Positions 9,328-18,755 of a DNA stretch of 39,345 nt are shown piece after piece (within the stretch, counting starts at the first letter, position 1; every line of letters begins with the position of its first letter). The stretch comes from Candidatus Colwellia aromaticivorans. GTDB lineage: Bacteria > Pseudomonadota > Gammaproteobacteria > Enterobacterales > Alteromonadaceae. The DNA lies in contig NZ_QOLD01000064.1 of NCBI RefSeq assembly GCF_003333305.1, positions 1-39,345 on the forward strand. Direction: 5' to 3'. The position numbers and the translations under genes are program-made. The notes beneath the pieces are model-generated. The model searched no databases, was not told the DNA's origin, and saw nothing but the letters and a program-made list of their open reading frames with translations.

Positions 9328-10863
9328 ATGTCCGATAAAATAATCAAACAACAAGACTTAATCGATAGTATTGAAGATGCGCTGCAATATATTTCTTATT
9401 ATCATCCTTTGGATTTTATTCAAGCGTTAGAAAAAGCCTATCATAAAGAGCAAAGTAGCGCGGCAAAAGATGCGATTGCGCAAATCCTCATTAATTCACG
9501 GATGTCGGCCACAGGTAAACGTCCTATTTGCCAAGATACCGGTATTGTGACCTGTTTTGTAAAAGTTGGTATGGCAGTTAATTGGGATAAAACTGACATG
9601 ACAGTACAACAAATGGTTGATGAAGGTACTCGTCGTGCATATCTGAACCCTGACAATCCGTTGCGTGCTTCTATTGTTGCTGACCCTGCAGGGGCGCGTA
9701 AAAACACTAAAGATAATACACCTTCAGTGGTTCATATTGATCTGGTAGAAGGTGATGAAATTGAAGTGATGATTGCGGCGAAAGGCGGCGGTAGTGAAAA
9801 TAAAACTAAAATGGCAATGTTAAATCCGTCAGACTCTATTGCTGATTGGGTTGTGAAAACTTTACCATCTATGGGGGCAGGTTGGTGTCCACCAGGAATG
9901 TTAGGCATAGGTATTGGCGGTACGGCAGAAAAAGCAGGTGTGCTTGCTAAAGAAAGTTTAATGGATCCTGTGAATATTCAAGACTTAATCGATAGAGGCC
10001 CTCAAAACGCTGAAGAAGAATTACGTTTAGAAATTTTTGAACGTGTAAATAAGTTAGGGATAGGCGCACAAGGCCTTGGCGGCTTAACGACAGTAGTTGA
10101 TGTCAAAATTAATGCGGTGCCAACCCATGCGGCATCTAAACCTGTTGTGATGATCCCAAATTGTGCCGCAACTCGTCATGTGCATTTTCACCTTGATGGA
10201 ACTGGTCCAGCTGATTTAACTCCACCTAAATTAGAAGAATGGCCAGATATTACCTGGGAAGTTGGTGAAGATGTTCGCCGCGTGAATGTTGATGGGTTAA
10301 CGAAAGCTGATATCGCTGAGTGGAAAACTGGTGAGACGGTATTACTTAGTGGCACTATTCTTACTGGCAGAGATGCTGCCCACAAACGCATTGCTGATAT
10401 GTTAGCGGCTGGTGAAGAGTTACCTGTTGATTTTACGGATAAGTTTATTTACTACGTTGGTCCAGTGGATGCTGTTGGTGATGAAGCGGTTGGCCCTGCA
10501 GGCCCAACTACTGCTACACGTATGGATAAGTTTTCTGAATTAATGCTATCTCAAACGGGTCTTTTAGGATCTATTGGTAAATCTGAACGTGGTGCTGCCA
10601 CAGTAGAAAACATTAAAAAGCATAAGTCAGTGTACTTAATGGCAGTGGGTGGCGCGGCGTATTTAGTCTCTAAAGCCGTTAAGAAAGCCCGTGTTGTTGC
10701 TTTTGAAGATTTAGGTATGGAAGCTATTTATGAATTTGAAGTTGAAGACATGCCAGTAACGGTTGCTGTTGATAGCTCAGGCGAATCTGCTCATGTAACA
10801 GGCCCTGCTATTTGGAAAGCGAAAATTGAAGAATTGGATGAGAAACTAAAAGAAAAAAGATAG
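9328..10863 (+). CDS. fumA: Fumarate hydratase, class I (iron-sulfur)
   Basis: Interconverts fumarate and L-malate in the citric acid cycle with an oxygen-sensitive [4Fe-4S] cluster. The single 511-residue chain fuses the alpha part (N-terminal, about 1-330) and beta part (C-terminal) that are separate subunits in tartrate dehydratase. Candidate cluster cysteines are C68 (RPICQDTG), C187 (GWCPPG) and C279 (PNCAATRH), spaced as in E. coli FumA. Other markers are KGGGSENKTKMAML, the beta-domain GPTTATRMDKF and VYLMAVGGAAYLVSKAV. It is somewhat shorter than E. coli FumA (548). The symbol fumA is by class; FumB or an unassigned class I name would fit equally. It is a single gene ending at a strong terminator and divergent from pabB. 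Confidence 0.93.
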   Translation: MSDKIIKQQDLIDSIEDALQYISYYHPLDFIQALEKAYHKEQSSAAKDAIAQILINSRMSATGKRPICQDTGIVTCFVKVGMAVNWDKTDMTVQQMVDEGTRRAYLNPDNPLRASIVADPAGARKNTKDNTPSVVHIDLVEGDEIEVMIAAKGGGSENKTKMAMLNPSDSIADWVVKTLPSMGAGWCPPGMLGIGIGGTAEKAGVLAKESLMDPVNIQDLIDRGPQNAEEELRLEIFERVNKLGIGAQGLGGLTTVVDVKINAVPTHAASKPVVMIPNCAATRHVHFHLDGTGPADLTPPKLEEWPDITWEVGEDVRRVNVDGLTKADIAEWKTGETVLLSGTILTGRDAAHKRIADMLAAGEELPVDFTDKFIYYVGPVDAVGDEAVGPAGPTTATRMDKFSELMLSQTGLLGSIGKSERGAATVENIKKHKSVYLMAVGGAAYLVSKAVKKARVVAFEDLGMEAIYEFEVEDMPVTVAVDSSGESAHVTGPAIWKAKIEELDEKLKEKR

Positions 10864-10880
10864 CGAGTATATCGAGTAAA

Positions 10881-10918
10881 AAAAGGCCCTGTAACAAAAT
10901 CTGTTACAGGGCCTTTTT
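10881..10918. terminator. Strong bidirectional rho-independent terminator between fum and dapD
   Basis: A perfect 12-bp stem pairs GGCCCTGTAACA (10885-10896) with TGTTACAGGGCC (10902-10913) around a five-base loop, flanked by an A-run on the left and TTTTT (10914-10918) on the right. It can therefore end transcription of fum on the plus strand and dapD on the minus strand. Confidence 0.93.
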
Positions 10919-10941
10919 ATAACTATTTATTAATTATTTTT

Positions 10942-11775
10942 CTATTCCGCTAAACGTAATAACTCATTAATACCTGTTTTAGCACGTGTTTTAGCATCAA
11001 CTTTTTTCACTATAACCGCTGCATACAAGCTGTACTTACCACATTTTGATGGTAAGTTACCCGGAACAACAACAGATCCTGCTGGTACACGGCCGTAATG
11101 AACTTCGCCTGTTTCACGATCAAAAATACGTGTGCTTTGACCAATATAAACACCCATTGAAATAACAGCACCTTCTTCAACTATTACGCCTTCAACTATT
11201 TCAGAGCGTGCGCCAATAAAACAATTATCTTCAATAATTGTTGGTCCGGCTTGTAAAGGCTCTAATACACCACCAATACCAACGCCACCTGATAAATGTA
11301 CGTTTTTACCAATTTGTGCACAGGATCCAACTGTTGCCCAAGCATCAACCATACAGCCTTCATCGACATAAGCGCCAATATTAACAAAGCTTGGCATTAC
11401 CACTACATTTTTGCCAATATAGCTACCGGTTCGTACTGAGGCACCTGGTACTACGCGCACTCCGTCGGCTTCAAACATTGCTTGCGTATAACCATCATAT
11501 TTCATCGGTACTTTATCGAAAAAGGTGCTTTCAGCGCCGTCAATTACTTGGTTATCCCAAATACGAAATGATAATAATACCGCTTTTTTTAACCATTGAT
11601 GTACATGCCATTGGCCATCAATTTTTTCCGCTACGCGAGCCGAGCCGTTGTTTAGGGCAGCAAGTGAATCTAAAACGGCAGTTTTAATTTCACTGGAAAC
11701 GGTTGTTGGCGTAATGTTAGCTCTATCGTCAAATGCTTGTTCAATTGTACTTGCTAATGCTGTTAAGTCAGTCAT
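10942..11775 (-). CDS. dapD: 2,3,4,5-tetrahydropyridine-2,6-dicarboxylate N-succinyltransferase
   Basis: Succinyl-CoA dependent step of the succinylase route to meso-diaminopimelate and lysine. The 277-residue protein has the DapD N-terminal helical domain (about 1-100) and a left-handed beta-helix of hexapeptide repeats (about 105-235) with signature stretches [42 protein letters not shown] and the C-terminal [17 protein letters not shown]. Length is close to the E. coli protein (274). Start ATG 11775 has AGGA eight bases upstream. It is last of the map-glnD-dapD run, 26 bp after glnD, and ends at the shared terminator. Confidence 0.97.
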   Translation of the reverse strand: MTDLTALASTIEQAFDDRANITPTTVSSEIKTAVLDSLAALNNGSARVAEKIDGQWHVHQWLKKAVLLSFRIWDNQVIDGAESTFFDKVPMKYDGYTQAMFEADGVRVVPGASVRTGSYIGKNVVVMPSFVNIGAYVDEGCMVDAWATVGSCAQIGKNVHLSGGVGIGGVLEPLQAGPTIIEDNCFIGARSEIVEGVIVEEGAVISMGVYIGQSTRIFDRETGEVHYGRVPAGSVVVPGNLPSKCGKYSLYAAVIVKKVDAKTRAKTGINELLRLAE

Positions 11776-11801
11776 TCAAAAATTCCTATTAGGTGTTATT
11801 G

Positions 11802-14438
11802 TTAATCTATTTCTTGTGTTAATTTATCGGCTAATATTTGTTTTTCTTCATCATTTAATGCTGTGTTTTCACTGGTTGAAATGGTAAAAACATCATCAAC
11901 TTTCTCACCAAAGGTGGTAATTTTGGCAGAATGAATATTAATTTTAAGTTGCTGAAATACTTGCGCTATATTGGCAAGTACTTTCGGTCTATCTAGGGTG
12001 ATTATTTCTATCATCGTTTTACTTTTTGCTTTTATATTAATAAAACTTACTTTAAGTGGAAACTGAAATTGCTTCACTTCTCTACGAACAGGCTGGAGCG
12101 AAATATTACAAAAATTATCTTGTTTTAATTTAACACTCAATGCGTCTGCTATGGCTTGTGTTTGATAGCTTTCTTTGAGTTCTTTACCACGGGCATCCAA
12201 AATTATAAAAGTATTTACGGTATAGCCTGTTTTGGTGGAGGTGATTTTTGCATCATGTATAGATAGTTTTTTCGAACCTAATAGATCGACCGTGCTGGAG
12301 AAGGTGTTTAGTTTTTCTTTAGCAAAAACAAATACTTCGGTTCCACCCTGATAGGATGTAGCACTAATAATGACCAAAGGTTGACTTCTGTCATGTCCGA
12401 TAATACGTTGGCAATGTCTAGCAATTTTTTCAGGCGTATACCGTAAAAAATAGTCAACTCTAAATTCACGCCATAATGCTTTTAAATCACTTTCGCAAAC
12501 ATCGGTATCTGCTAAAATATCGAGTGCTTGTTGTTGGTTCTCACGGATTTTTGAACGCGTTTCTACCGGTTTTGATAAGCCTCTGCGCAATGCCCGAAGC
12601 GTATTGAAATATAAATCTTGCAGTAAATTTGCTTTCCAACTATTCCACAAGCTTTCGTTGGTAGCGCGCATATCAGCAACAGTCAGACAGTAAAGGTAAT
12701 CAAGGTGAGTTTCATCGCGTACTATTTCACCAAAAGTGCGAATAACATTTTCATCACTGATATCACGACGTTGAGCAGTAACAGACATCAATAGATGGGT
12801 TTCAACAAGCCATGAAACCATATTACTATCATGCTTACTCATTTGATGCGATTGACAAAATATTAACGCATCTACCGCGCCTAGTTGAGCATGATCGCCA
12901 CCACGACCTTTGGCAATATCATGAAAAATTCCCGCTAAATATAATACTTCAGGTTTGCGAACTCTCTGCATTATTTTACTGCACAGCGGAAATTTATGAT
13001 TATGTTCTTTTTGACTAAACTGATATAGGTTTTTTACCACTCGATAGCTATGTTCATCTACCGAATAAGCATGGAATAAGTCGAATTGCATTTGTCCGAC
13101 AATATTGCGCCATGAAGGTAAATATGAGCCGAGAATACCGTGTTTATGCATTAAGTTGAATGCTAAGCCTAAACCACGGGGGTGTCTAATAATCGCCATA
13201 AATATTTGTCGACATTTAGCGTAGTCTAATAAGCCTGAAATTAAGCGACGGCGTGCATTACGCATAAGCCTTAAGGTATGAGAGTGGATGCCTTTTATAC
13301 GTGGTTCTTGGGCTATGATCAAAAACATTTCGATAATTTTAACGGATTGCAAGAAAATTTTGTCGTTGGTGGTATTAATCAATTTGTCAGTTAGTTCAAA
13401 GTCTTTATTAATGGTAATACTAGCCGTTTGTTCAGATTCTTGTATTATCTCTTGCTTAAAACGTTGTAATAAAATGGTATTTAGTTCGCCAACACGGGCT
13501 ATTATGATGAAATATCGTTTCATCATACGTTCAACGGGCGCTTTACCTTCGTCACCAAATCCCATCATCTTGGCTACATCAGTTTGATAATCAAACAACA
13601 AGCGATTTTCATTACGCTTAGCAACAAAATGAAGTGCAAAGCGCATACGCCATAAATAGTCTTGTGTTTCAAGTAGTTCAGCTAACTCATTGGGAAATAA
13701 ATAGTGATGCTCTACTAATTCCTCTAAAGAATCAGCTAAAAAATGTCGCTTTGCTACCCAAGCGATAGTTTGAAGATCACGTAAACCACCTGGACTAGCT
13801 TTTATGTTTGGCTCTAGGGTATAAGCAGCGCCATGGTATTGTAGGTGACGTTTTTCTTGTTCTTTTCGTTTAGCAAGAAAGAACTTTTCAGAAGTCCAAA
13901 TTACATCTTCATTGAGTAATGGAAGTAGTTGCTCAATTAGCGTGTCACTGCCGGAAATTTGTCGCATTTCCATTAAGTTAGTGGCAACAGTAATATCATT
14001 AGCGGCTTGTTTTAAACACTCTTTGATTGAGCGAACACTATGGCCAATGTCAAGTTTGATATCCCAAAGTTGGGTAACAAAGCTTGATATTTTTTCTTCA
14101 AGTTCAGTCGAAATATTATCTTGCGTTAGTAGTAAAATATCAACATCTGAATAGGGATGAAGCTCACCACGGCCATAACCGCCAACAGCAACCAAGCTAA
14201 TTTGAAACTCGTCTAAACGATGCTGACACCATAGCTTATTTAGCGTTGCATCAACAAAAGCAGCTCTGGCAACTAATAAATCATTAACATCATTGTCAGT
14301 AAAGGCCTCTTTTACCCAATGATTGAAATCTGTCGTTAATTGGCAAATGTCTTTGCTAGATAAGTTCTCTGTAGTAATTGCTAGGCTTTCAATAAAATGG
14401 AGTGGAATTATATGATTTTTCAATGGATGATTAGTCAA
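11802..14438 (-). CDS. glnD: Bifunctional uridylyltransferase/uridylyl-removing enzyme GlnD
   Basis: Senses glutamine and adds or removes UMP on PII proteins (GlnB/GlnK), setting nitrogen assimilation. The 878-residue chain has the expected order: nucleotidyltransferase domain with [19 protein letters not shown] (about 86-104, metal-binding D98 and D100), a GlnD-specific linker, an HD phosphohydrolase domain ([15 protein letters not shown] near residue 505) and two C-terminal ACT domains (about 690-770 and 800-878), which bind glutamine in the family. The start is TTG at 14438, with AAGG seven bases upstream; no ATG lies between it and the conserved region. It lies between map and dapD, the usual gammaproteobacterial arrangement. 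No PII gene is present in the window. Confidence 0.96.
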   Translation of the reverse strand: MTNHPLKNHIIPLHFIESLAITTENLSSKDICQLTTDFNHWVKEAFTDNDVNDLLVARAAFVDATLNKLWCQHRLDEFQISLVAVGGYGRGELHPYSDVDILLLTQDNISTELEEKISSFVTQLWDIKLDIGHSVRSIKECLKQAANDITVATNLMEMRQISGSDTLIEQLLPLLNEDVIWTSEKFFLAKRKEQEKRHLQYHGAAYTLEPNIKASPGGLRDLQTIAWVAKRHFLADSLEELVEHHYLFPNELAELLETQDYLWRMRFALHFVAKRNENRLLFDYQTDVAKMMGFGDEGKAPVERMMKRYFIIIARVGELNTILLQRFKQEIIQESEQTASITINKDFELTDKLINTTNDKIFLQSVKIIEMFLIIAQEPRIKGIHSHTLRLMRNARRRLISGLLDYAKCRQIFMAIIRHPRGLGLAFNLMHKHGILGSYLPSWRNIVGQMQFDLFHAYSVDEHSYRVVKNLYQFSQKEHNHKFPLCSKIMQRVRKPEVLYLAGIFHDIAKGRGGDHAQLGAVDALIFCQSHQMSKHDSNMVSWLVETHLLMSVTAQRRDISDENVIRTFGEIVRDETHLDYLYCLTVADMRATNESLWNSWKANLLQDLYFNTLRALRRGLSKPVETRSKIRENQQQALDILADTDVCESDLKALWREFRVDYFLRYTPEKIARHCQRIIGHDRSQPLVIISATSYQGGTEVFVFAKEKLNTFSSTVDLLGSKKLSIHDAKITSTKTGYTVNTFIILDARGKELKESYQTQAIADALSVKLKQDNFCNISLQPVRREVKQFQFPLKVSFINIKAKSKTMIEIITLDRPKVLANIAQVFQQLKINIHSAKITTFGEKVDDVFTISTSENTALNDEEKQILADKLTQEID

Positions 14439-14514
14439 GTGTATACCTTTTTACTTTAGTGAGAGTTAGCGCTGAATTAGTTTATAGCTTATGGCTTTTT
14501 TATGTTTGGACTGA

Positions 14515-15303
14515 TTAGTTATGAAGCATACGACTAATACTCTCTTCTTCACGAAGCGTTAAAATTTCACAACCCGTTTTAGTTACTACAATAGTGTGCT
14601 CCCATTGAGCTGAATTTTTATTATCACTGGTGTATACGGTCCAATTGTCTTCTTTATCCAAAATAGTTTTTGCCTTACCTAAATTAATCATAGGCTCTAT
14701 GGTAAAACACATACCTTCAAGTATTTTGGTGTTGTCATTGTTTTTATAATGAACGATTTGAGGTTCTTCGTGAAATTCCTGGCCAATACCATGACCACAA
14801 TAATCTTTTACAATACTGTAACGGCCTTTGCTTTTGATGAATTTTTGAATCGCAGAGCCAATGTCGCCAAAGGTAGCGCCAGGCTTTACTTTTTTTAATC
14901 CAATATACAAAGATTCTTGCGCTAAACGACACAAACGACTGTCTTCAGGGGAAACATCACCAATTAAAAACATTTTACTGGTATCGCCATGGTACCCGTC
15001 TTTAATGACCGTGATATCAATATTAATAATATCACCGTTTATCAGTTTAGTATTGTCTGGTATACCGTGACACACAACATAGTTAACAGAGGTACAAATA
15101 GATTTTGGAAAGCCATGGTAATTAAGGGGAGCTGAAATAGCATCTTGTACCTTTTCGGTATAATCCGCGCACAAGGTGTTTAATTCATCTGTAGTGATGC
15201 CTGCTTTAACATGCGGGACAATCATCTCTAATACATCGCAAGCTAACTGACCTGCGATTCGCATTTTGGCAATTTCTTCTTGGCTTTTAATTTGTATGGC
15301 CAT
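14515..15303 (-). CDS. map: Methionine aminopeptidase, type I
   Basis: Removes the initiator methionine from nascent proteins whose second residue is small. The 262 residues match E. coli Map (264) in length and motif. The five metal ligands are recognisable in NIDITVIKDGYHGDTSKMF (two aspartates), GHGIGQEFHEEP (histidine), FTIEPM (glutamate) and the C-terminal QWEHTI (glutamate). Start ATG 15303 follows an AAGAGA site. It is encoded divergently from rpsB across a long gap, as in E. coli, but here a dsbA-like gene lies between it and the gap and probably shares its transcript. glnD begins 76 bp downstream. Confidence 0.97.
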   Translation of the reverse strand: MAIQIKSQEEIAKMRIAGQLACDVLEMIVPHVKAGITTDELNTLCADYTEKVQDAISAPLNYHGFPKSICTSVNYVVCHGIPDNTKLINGDIINIDITVIKDGYHGDTSKMFLIGDVSPEDSRLCRLAQESLYIGLKKVKPGATFGDIGSAIQKFIKSKGRYSIVKDYCGHGIGQEFHEEPQIVHYKNNDNTKILEGMCFTIEPMINLGKAKTILDKEDNWTVYTSDNKNSAQWEHTIVVTKTGCEILTLREEESISRMLHN

Positions 15304-15330
15304 GATATTCTCTTTACTTTTTTATGGAAT

Positions 15331-15966
15331 TTAGGTGTGTTTATTTAATTCTAATTGAACAGCATCAATAATAGCTTTTGGCTCTGTTAAATAGAAATTG
15401 TGACTGAGTAATACTAATTTGTCATCAATCGCTAATAATAATGCGGGAATAGCCTCAGTTTGTATTATTTCTTGAAGAGAATAAATTTCTTCAAGTTGTA
15501 TTAAAACATCCTTGTTAAGTTTATCTTTAAAAATTTTTGCTGGTGGCGATATTTTCAACGTTGCTATGATGTCATCAAAGTCAGATTGTTTAGCCAACTT
15601 ATTCCCTTGTTCAAAGTGTGCCTGTTGCAGCGCATTGAGTAACGTTAGCGCTAAGCTAGGGGTTTTATTTTGTGCCCAAGTCATTAAGTTAGCAGACAAC
15701 GTTGAGTTAGTGCTTTGATCGAGTATGTTCCGGTAATCACCTGAAAAAGTGATGTTGGCAAGTTTTTCTACTTGGTCTAGTTCTGTATTTTTACTGTTGG
15801 TATTGCTATCATTTCTACCATCAAAATAAGCCGCATGCCACAAATGTAATTCAATATTAGGAAAGGCTTTGGTGATTTCATTGATAAGTGGCGTTACTAC
15901 ATAACTCCAAGGACAATGGGTGTCATAAAGAAAAAATAACTGAGCGGATAGTGTGGGTGTTGTCAT
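15331..15966 (-). CDS. DsbA-family thioredoxin-fold protein with a CPWS active site, likely cytoplasmic
   Basis: A 211-residue protein opening with a beta strand and the motif FFLYDTHCPWS (C18), which fits the DsbA/FrnE/2-hydroxychromene isomerase group of thioredoxin-like proteins. The usual second cysteine is replaced by serine, so it should not form a normal disulfide-exchange pair; a glutathione-linked or monothiol role is possible. There is no signal peptide, so it would act in the cytoplasm. The helical insertion (about 60-150) and the late cis-proline-like TEAIPALLL stretch support the fold. It starts at ATG 15966 with AGG seven bases before, ends 27 bp before map and is probably transcribed with it. 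The exact reaction is not known. Confidence 0.75.
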   Translation of the reverse strand: MTTPTLSAQLFFLYDTHCPWSYVVTPLINEITKAFPNIELHLWHAAYFDGRNDSNTNSKNTELDQVEKLANITFSGDYRNILDQSTNSTLSANLMTWAQNKTPSLALTLLNALQQAHFEQGNKLAKQSDFDDIIATLKISPPAKIFKDKLNKDVLIQLEEIYSLQEIIQTEAIPALLLAIDDKLVLLSHNFYLTEPKAIIDAVQLELNKHT

Positions 15967-15996
15967 TGTTTACCTAAAATAGTTGGGGTTTGTTTA

Positions 15997-16259
15997 GGGT
16001 CTGTTGAACTTTCGATATTGTTTTGCAGCTATTTGTTGGGTATTTATACAAGGCAGAGCCTTTGTAATGTGGTTGTTCCACATAAAAAGGCGACAACGCC
16101 GTAAAAATGATTAACAAATGCTGTCCGAAGGATTCGGCTAAAAGCGTTTTACTCATTGTTGAGTAGTATTTGCTTAGAGTGACTAAGCTACATACTACTC
16201 GCCGCGATTAAAACGCTTTTATCTCGAACAAAATCAAATCACGAAAGACCAACAGCCTC
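15997..16259. mobile_element. Family B inverted-repeat element, copy B1 (263 bp)
   Basis: The ends are imperfect inverted repeats: GGGTCTGTTGAACTTTCG at 15997 against the reverse complement of 16242-16259 (GAGGCTGTTGGTCTTTCG), four mismatches in 18 bp. The centre has a strong two-part hairpin: GAGTAGTAT (16161-16169) with ATACTACTC (16192-16200), and GCTTAG (16172-16177) with CTAAGC (16183-16188). An internal 66-bp block (16081-16146) recurs inverted at 38999-39062. No transposase is encoded; a short open frame inside is a by-product. It fits a miniature transposable element lodged in the gap upstream of the dsbA-like gene. Confidence 0.75.
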
Positions 16260-16326
16260 TATAATTTACTTCATATAATCGGGATTTTACCGCGATATTG
16301 TTCAATAGCCCAGACAATTATTTTTC

Positions 16327-16355
16327 TGGTTAAATTATCTGTTTTATGGTATAAA
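16327..16355 (+). promoter_or_regulatory. Candidate promoter for rpsB
   Basis: A TATAAA -10 box at 16350-16355 is followed by a GC-rich stretch (GTGCGGCGC), resembling the GC-rich discriminator of growth-rate-controlled ribosomal promoters. The -35 region at 17 bp (TGGTTA, 16327) is poor. It is the best candidate between element B1 and rpsB and would give a leader of about 290 nt. Confidence 0.35.
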
Positions 16356-16499
16356 GTGCGGCGCTGAAATTTTAGTTATTTGTGATTGCTTTCTAGACTT
16401 ATTTATAGACTTAGATTTTAAAAGCAATAATTCTCATTTTAGCGTCAATTAAATCGGTCAACGTACTCTTTTATACAAATTTAAGGGTGGTTGATTTTA

Positions 16500-16649
16500 T
16501 TATAAACTCACATACATCTATTAAAGGTATACCGGGGTGCTCTGCTGATTAATGTCTAGTTAATTATTTTATTAATTAACGCAAGATGGCAGCAAAAAGA
16601 GTCGTGTATATTGGGTGTATGAACGCTTAACCCCATAAAGGAAATTTAA
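16500..16649 (+). promoter_or_regulatory. Structured rpsB leader, possible S2 autoregulation site (t44/ttf-like)
   Basis: The long untranslated region before rpsB contains a perfect 8-bp hairpin, GTTAATTA (16559-16566) with TAATTAAC (16573-16580), and a GGGGT run (16534-16538) that could pair with ACCCC (16630-16634) just before the AAAGG ribosome site (16637-16641). In gammaproteobacteria the rpsB leader (Rfam t44) is known to bind S2 for feedback control; position and structure here agree, but I did not match it to a covariance model. Confidence 0.5.
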
Positions 16650-17378
16650 ATGTCAAACGTTTCAATGCGCGATATGCTTAAAGCAGGTGTTCATTTCGGT
16701 CACAAAACTCGTTACTGGAATCCTAAAATGAAGCCATTCATTTTCGGTTCACGTGATAAAGTTCATATCATCAACCTTGAACAAACAGTTCCAATGTTTA
16801 ATGAAGCACTTGCTTTCATTAACAACGTTTCTTCTAAAAAAGGTAAAGTTTTATTTGTTGGTACTAAACGTGCTGCAAGTGATGCAATTAAAGACGCTGC
16901 GATCAAATCTGATCAGTTTTTCGTTAATCACCGTTGGTTAGGTGGTATGTTGACTAACTGGAAAACAGTTCGTCAATCAATCAAACGTTTAAAAGATCTT
17001 GAATCTCAAAGCACTGACGGTACTTTTGAAGCTTTAACTAAAAAAGAAGCGTTAATGCGTACTCGTGAAATGGAAAAGCTTGATAAAAGCTTAGGTGGTA
17101 TTAAGAACATGGGTGGTTTACCTGATGCTATCTTTATCATCGATGCTGATCACGAGCACATTGCTATTAAAGAAGCAAATAACCTAGGTATCCCAGTAAT
17201 TTCTGTTGTTGATACTAACTCAAACCCTGACAACATTGATTATATTGTTCCAGGTAACGATGATGCAATCCGTGCAGTAACTTTATACTGTGACGCTGTT
17301 GCTAATGCCGTGATTTCTGGTCGTGAGCAAAACATCGTAGTACAAGCTGAAAAAGACGGTTTTGTTGAAACTGAATAA
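16650..17378 (+). CDS. rpsB: 30S ribosomal protein S2
   Basis: Structural protein of the small ribosomal subunit, bound with S1 at the 16S platform. The 242 residues start [20 protein letters not shown] and include [42 protein letters not shown] and [21 protein letters not shown], all diagnostic for S2. Start ATG 16650 follows AAAGGAAATTTAA. It begins the plus-strand run and is followed after 206 bp by tsf, the standard pairing. Expression is probably controlled through the leader and by a hairpin in the spacer to tsf. Confidence 0.98.
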   Translation: MSNVSMRDMLKAGVHFGHKTRYWNPKMKPFIFGSRDKVHIINLEQTVPMFNEALAFINNVSSKKGKVLFVGTKRAASDAIKDAAIKSDQFFVNHRWLGGMLTNWKTVRQSIKRLKDLESQSTDGTFEALTKKEALMRTREMEKLDKSLGGIKNMGGLPDAIFIIDADHEHIAIKEANNLGIPVISVVDTNSNPDNIDYIVPGNDDAIRAVTLYCDAVANAVISGREQNIVVQAEKDGFVETE

Positions 17379-17428
17379 TTATACTTACTAAATAAAGTAA
17401 TATAGTTAAGTTAAACATTTCGTTTACT

Positions 17429-17491
17429 CATAAAAGCATTGTTAGCACATTATATAGTTCAAGCAATTATAGTTAGAACAATGCTTTTATG
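17429..17491 (+). promoter_or_regulatory. Long-range hairpin in the rpsB-tsf spacer, possible attenuator or processing site
   Basis: A perfect 15-bp inverted repeat pairs CATAAAAGCATTGTT (17429-17443) with AACAATGCTTTTATG (17477-17491) across a 33-nt loop. No T-run follows, so it is not a standard terminator. Partial attenuation or mRNA processing between rpsB and tsf is a plausible role, by analogy with the E. coli spacer. Confidence 0.55.
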
Positions 17492-17584
17492 ACACCCTAA
17501 TTTACTATTTATTCCCGTCGCTTTGTTGTGTTATCACATTAAATTGATAGTTTACGGGGATAACTGAAAACAGAGGAATTACCT

Positions 17585-18457
17585 ATGACAGTTACAGCTG
17601 CAATGGTTAAAGAACTTCGTGCACGCACCGCTGCGGGCATGATGGATTGTAAAAAAGCGTTACAAGAAGCTGATGGTGACATGGAACTTGCGATTGAAAA
17701 TATGCGTAAGAACGGTCAAGCGAAAGCGGCTAAAAAAGCAGGTAATATCGCTGCTGAAGGTACTATTTTAATTAAAACTGTTGACGGTGTTTCGGCACTT
17801 GTTGAAGTAAACTGTCAAACAGATTTTGTTGCTAAAGATGATAACTTCTTAGGTTTTGCTAATGCAGTTGCTGATGCAGCTATTGCTTCAAAAGCAACAA
17901 TTGCAGAATTACAGGCACAATTCGAAGAACAACGAATCACATTAGTGACAAAAATTGGTGAAAACATCAATGTTCGTCGTGTTGAATATATCGAAGGTGC
18001 TACGTTAGCTTCATATAGCCATGGCGCTACTATTGGTGTTGTTGTTTCTGGTGAAGGTGATGCTGAATCATTAAAGCACATTGCAATGCACGTTGCTGCA
18101 AGCAAGCCAGATTATGTTAACCCTGAAGATGTACCTGCAGCAGTTGTAGATAATGAAAAACGTATTCAACTTGATATATTGAAAGCTGAAAACGATGCTC
18201 TTGCTGAAAACAAGAAAAAACCTGTTGAACTACTTGAAAAGATTATCATCGGCCGTATGAAGAAATTCACAGGCGAAGTATCTTTAACGGGTCAAGCATT
18301 CATCATGGAACCTAAAAAGACTGTTGGTGTAGTATTGAAAGAAAAAGGTATTACAGTAGCTAGCTTCGTTCGTTTAGAAGTTGGTGAAGGTATTGCTAAA
18401 AAAGAAGAAGATTTTGCTGCTGAAGTAGAAGCACAAATTGCTGCTGCTAAAGCTTAA
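17585..18457 (+). CDS. tsf: Elongation factor Ts
   Basis: Guanine nucleotide exchange factor for EF-Tu. The 290-residue protein has the UBA-like N-terminal domain (ALVKELR-like start, residues 1-50, with [13 protein letters not shown]), the TDFV motif at 79-82 that contacts EF-Tu, the two core subdomains (through [10 protein letters not shown]) and the C-terminal module ending in AAKA. E. coli EF-Ts is 283. Start ATG 17585 follows GAGGAATTACCT. It is second in rpsB-tsf and is followed by several hairpins and a terminator before pyrH. Confidence 0.98.
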   Translation: MTVTAAMVKELRARTAAGMMDCKKALQEADGDMELAIENMRKNGQAKAAKKAGNIAAEGTILIKTVDGVSALVEVNCQTDFVAKDDNFLGFANAVADAAIASKATIAELQAQFEEQRITLVTKIGENINVRRVEYIEGATLASYSHGATIGVVVSGEGDAESLKHIAMHVAASKPDYVNPEDVPAAVVDNEKRIQLDILKAENDALAENKKKPVELLEKIIIGRMKKFTGEVSLTGQAFIMEPKKTVGVVLKEKGITVASFVRLEVGEGIAKKEEDFAAEVEAQIAAAKA

Positions 18458-18469
18458 TTCGTCCTATTT

Positions 18470-18549
18470 GAATGACTAACTTCGTTGCATTCGTTTTTTA
18501 CTTAGTTACATATAGTTATATGCGCCTAAGATAAAAAACTCAAGCGCCT
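18470..18549 (+). repeat. Two nested hairpins directly downstream of tsf
   Basis: The first hairpin (18470-18492) pairs GAATG with CATTC and AAC with GTT inside it. The second (18493-18549) pairs GTTTTTTACTTAG with CTAAGATAAAAAAC, with one bulged A, and carries an inner palindrome CATATAgtTATATG (18509-18522). Neither is followed by a T-run. They may be a further intergenic repeat type or mRNA-stability structures; no second copy is seen in the window. Confidence 0.5.
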
Positions 18550-18582
18550 TGTTATTCGCCCAACTAGTTAGAATTAGTTTAA

Positions 18583-18617
18583 AACGCCTAGCTTGCTTTG
18601 CAAGTTAGGCGTTTTTT
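18583..18617 (+). terminator. Rho-independent terminator after tsf
   Basis: A 14-bp stem (AACGCCTAGCTTGC at 18583-18596 with GCAAGTTAGGCGTT at 18600-18613, one G-T pair) with a three-base loop is followed by a T-rich run. It separates the rpsB-tsf unit from pyrH, which must then have its own promoter in 18620-18755. Confidence 0.92.
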
Positions 18618-18755
18618 ATTGCCTGTATTTTAAGCGAAGTAATGGAAGAATAGAGTTTTTTCAGTTAATCCTTTCGTGACTGCGTGAAACGTATTAAAAT
18701 AACCGCGGTTAATTTTAGCCAAAGTACTTAATCATCTAATAGGAACTTATCTCTT

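Noticed and set aside
15974..16156. 60-codon open frame on the minus strand (MSKTLLAESFGQH..)
   Set aside because: It is internal to element B1, has no ribosome site and its sequence is repeated as non-coding fragment B2; best read as a by-product of the repeat.
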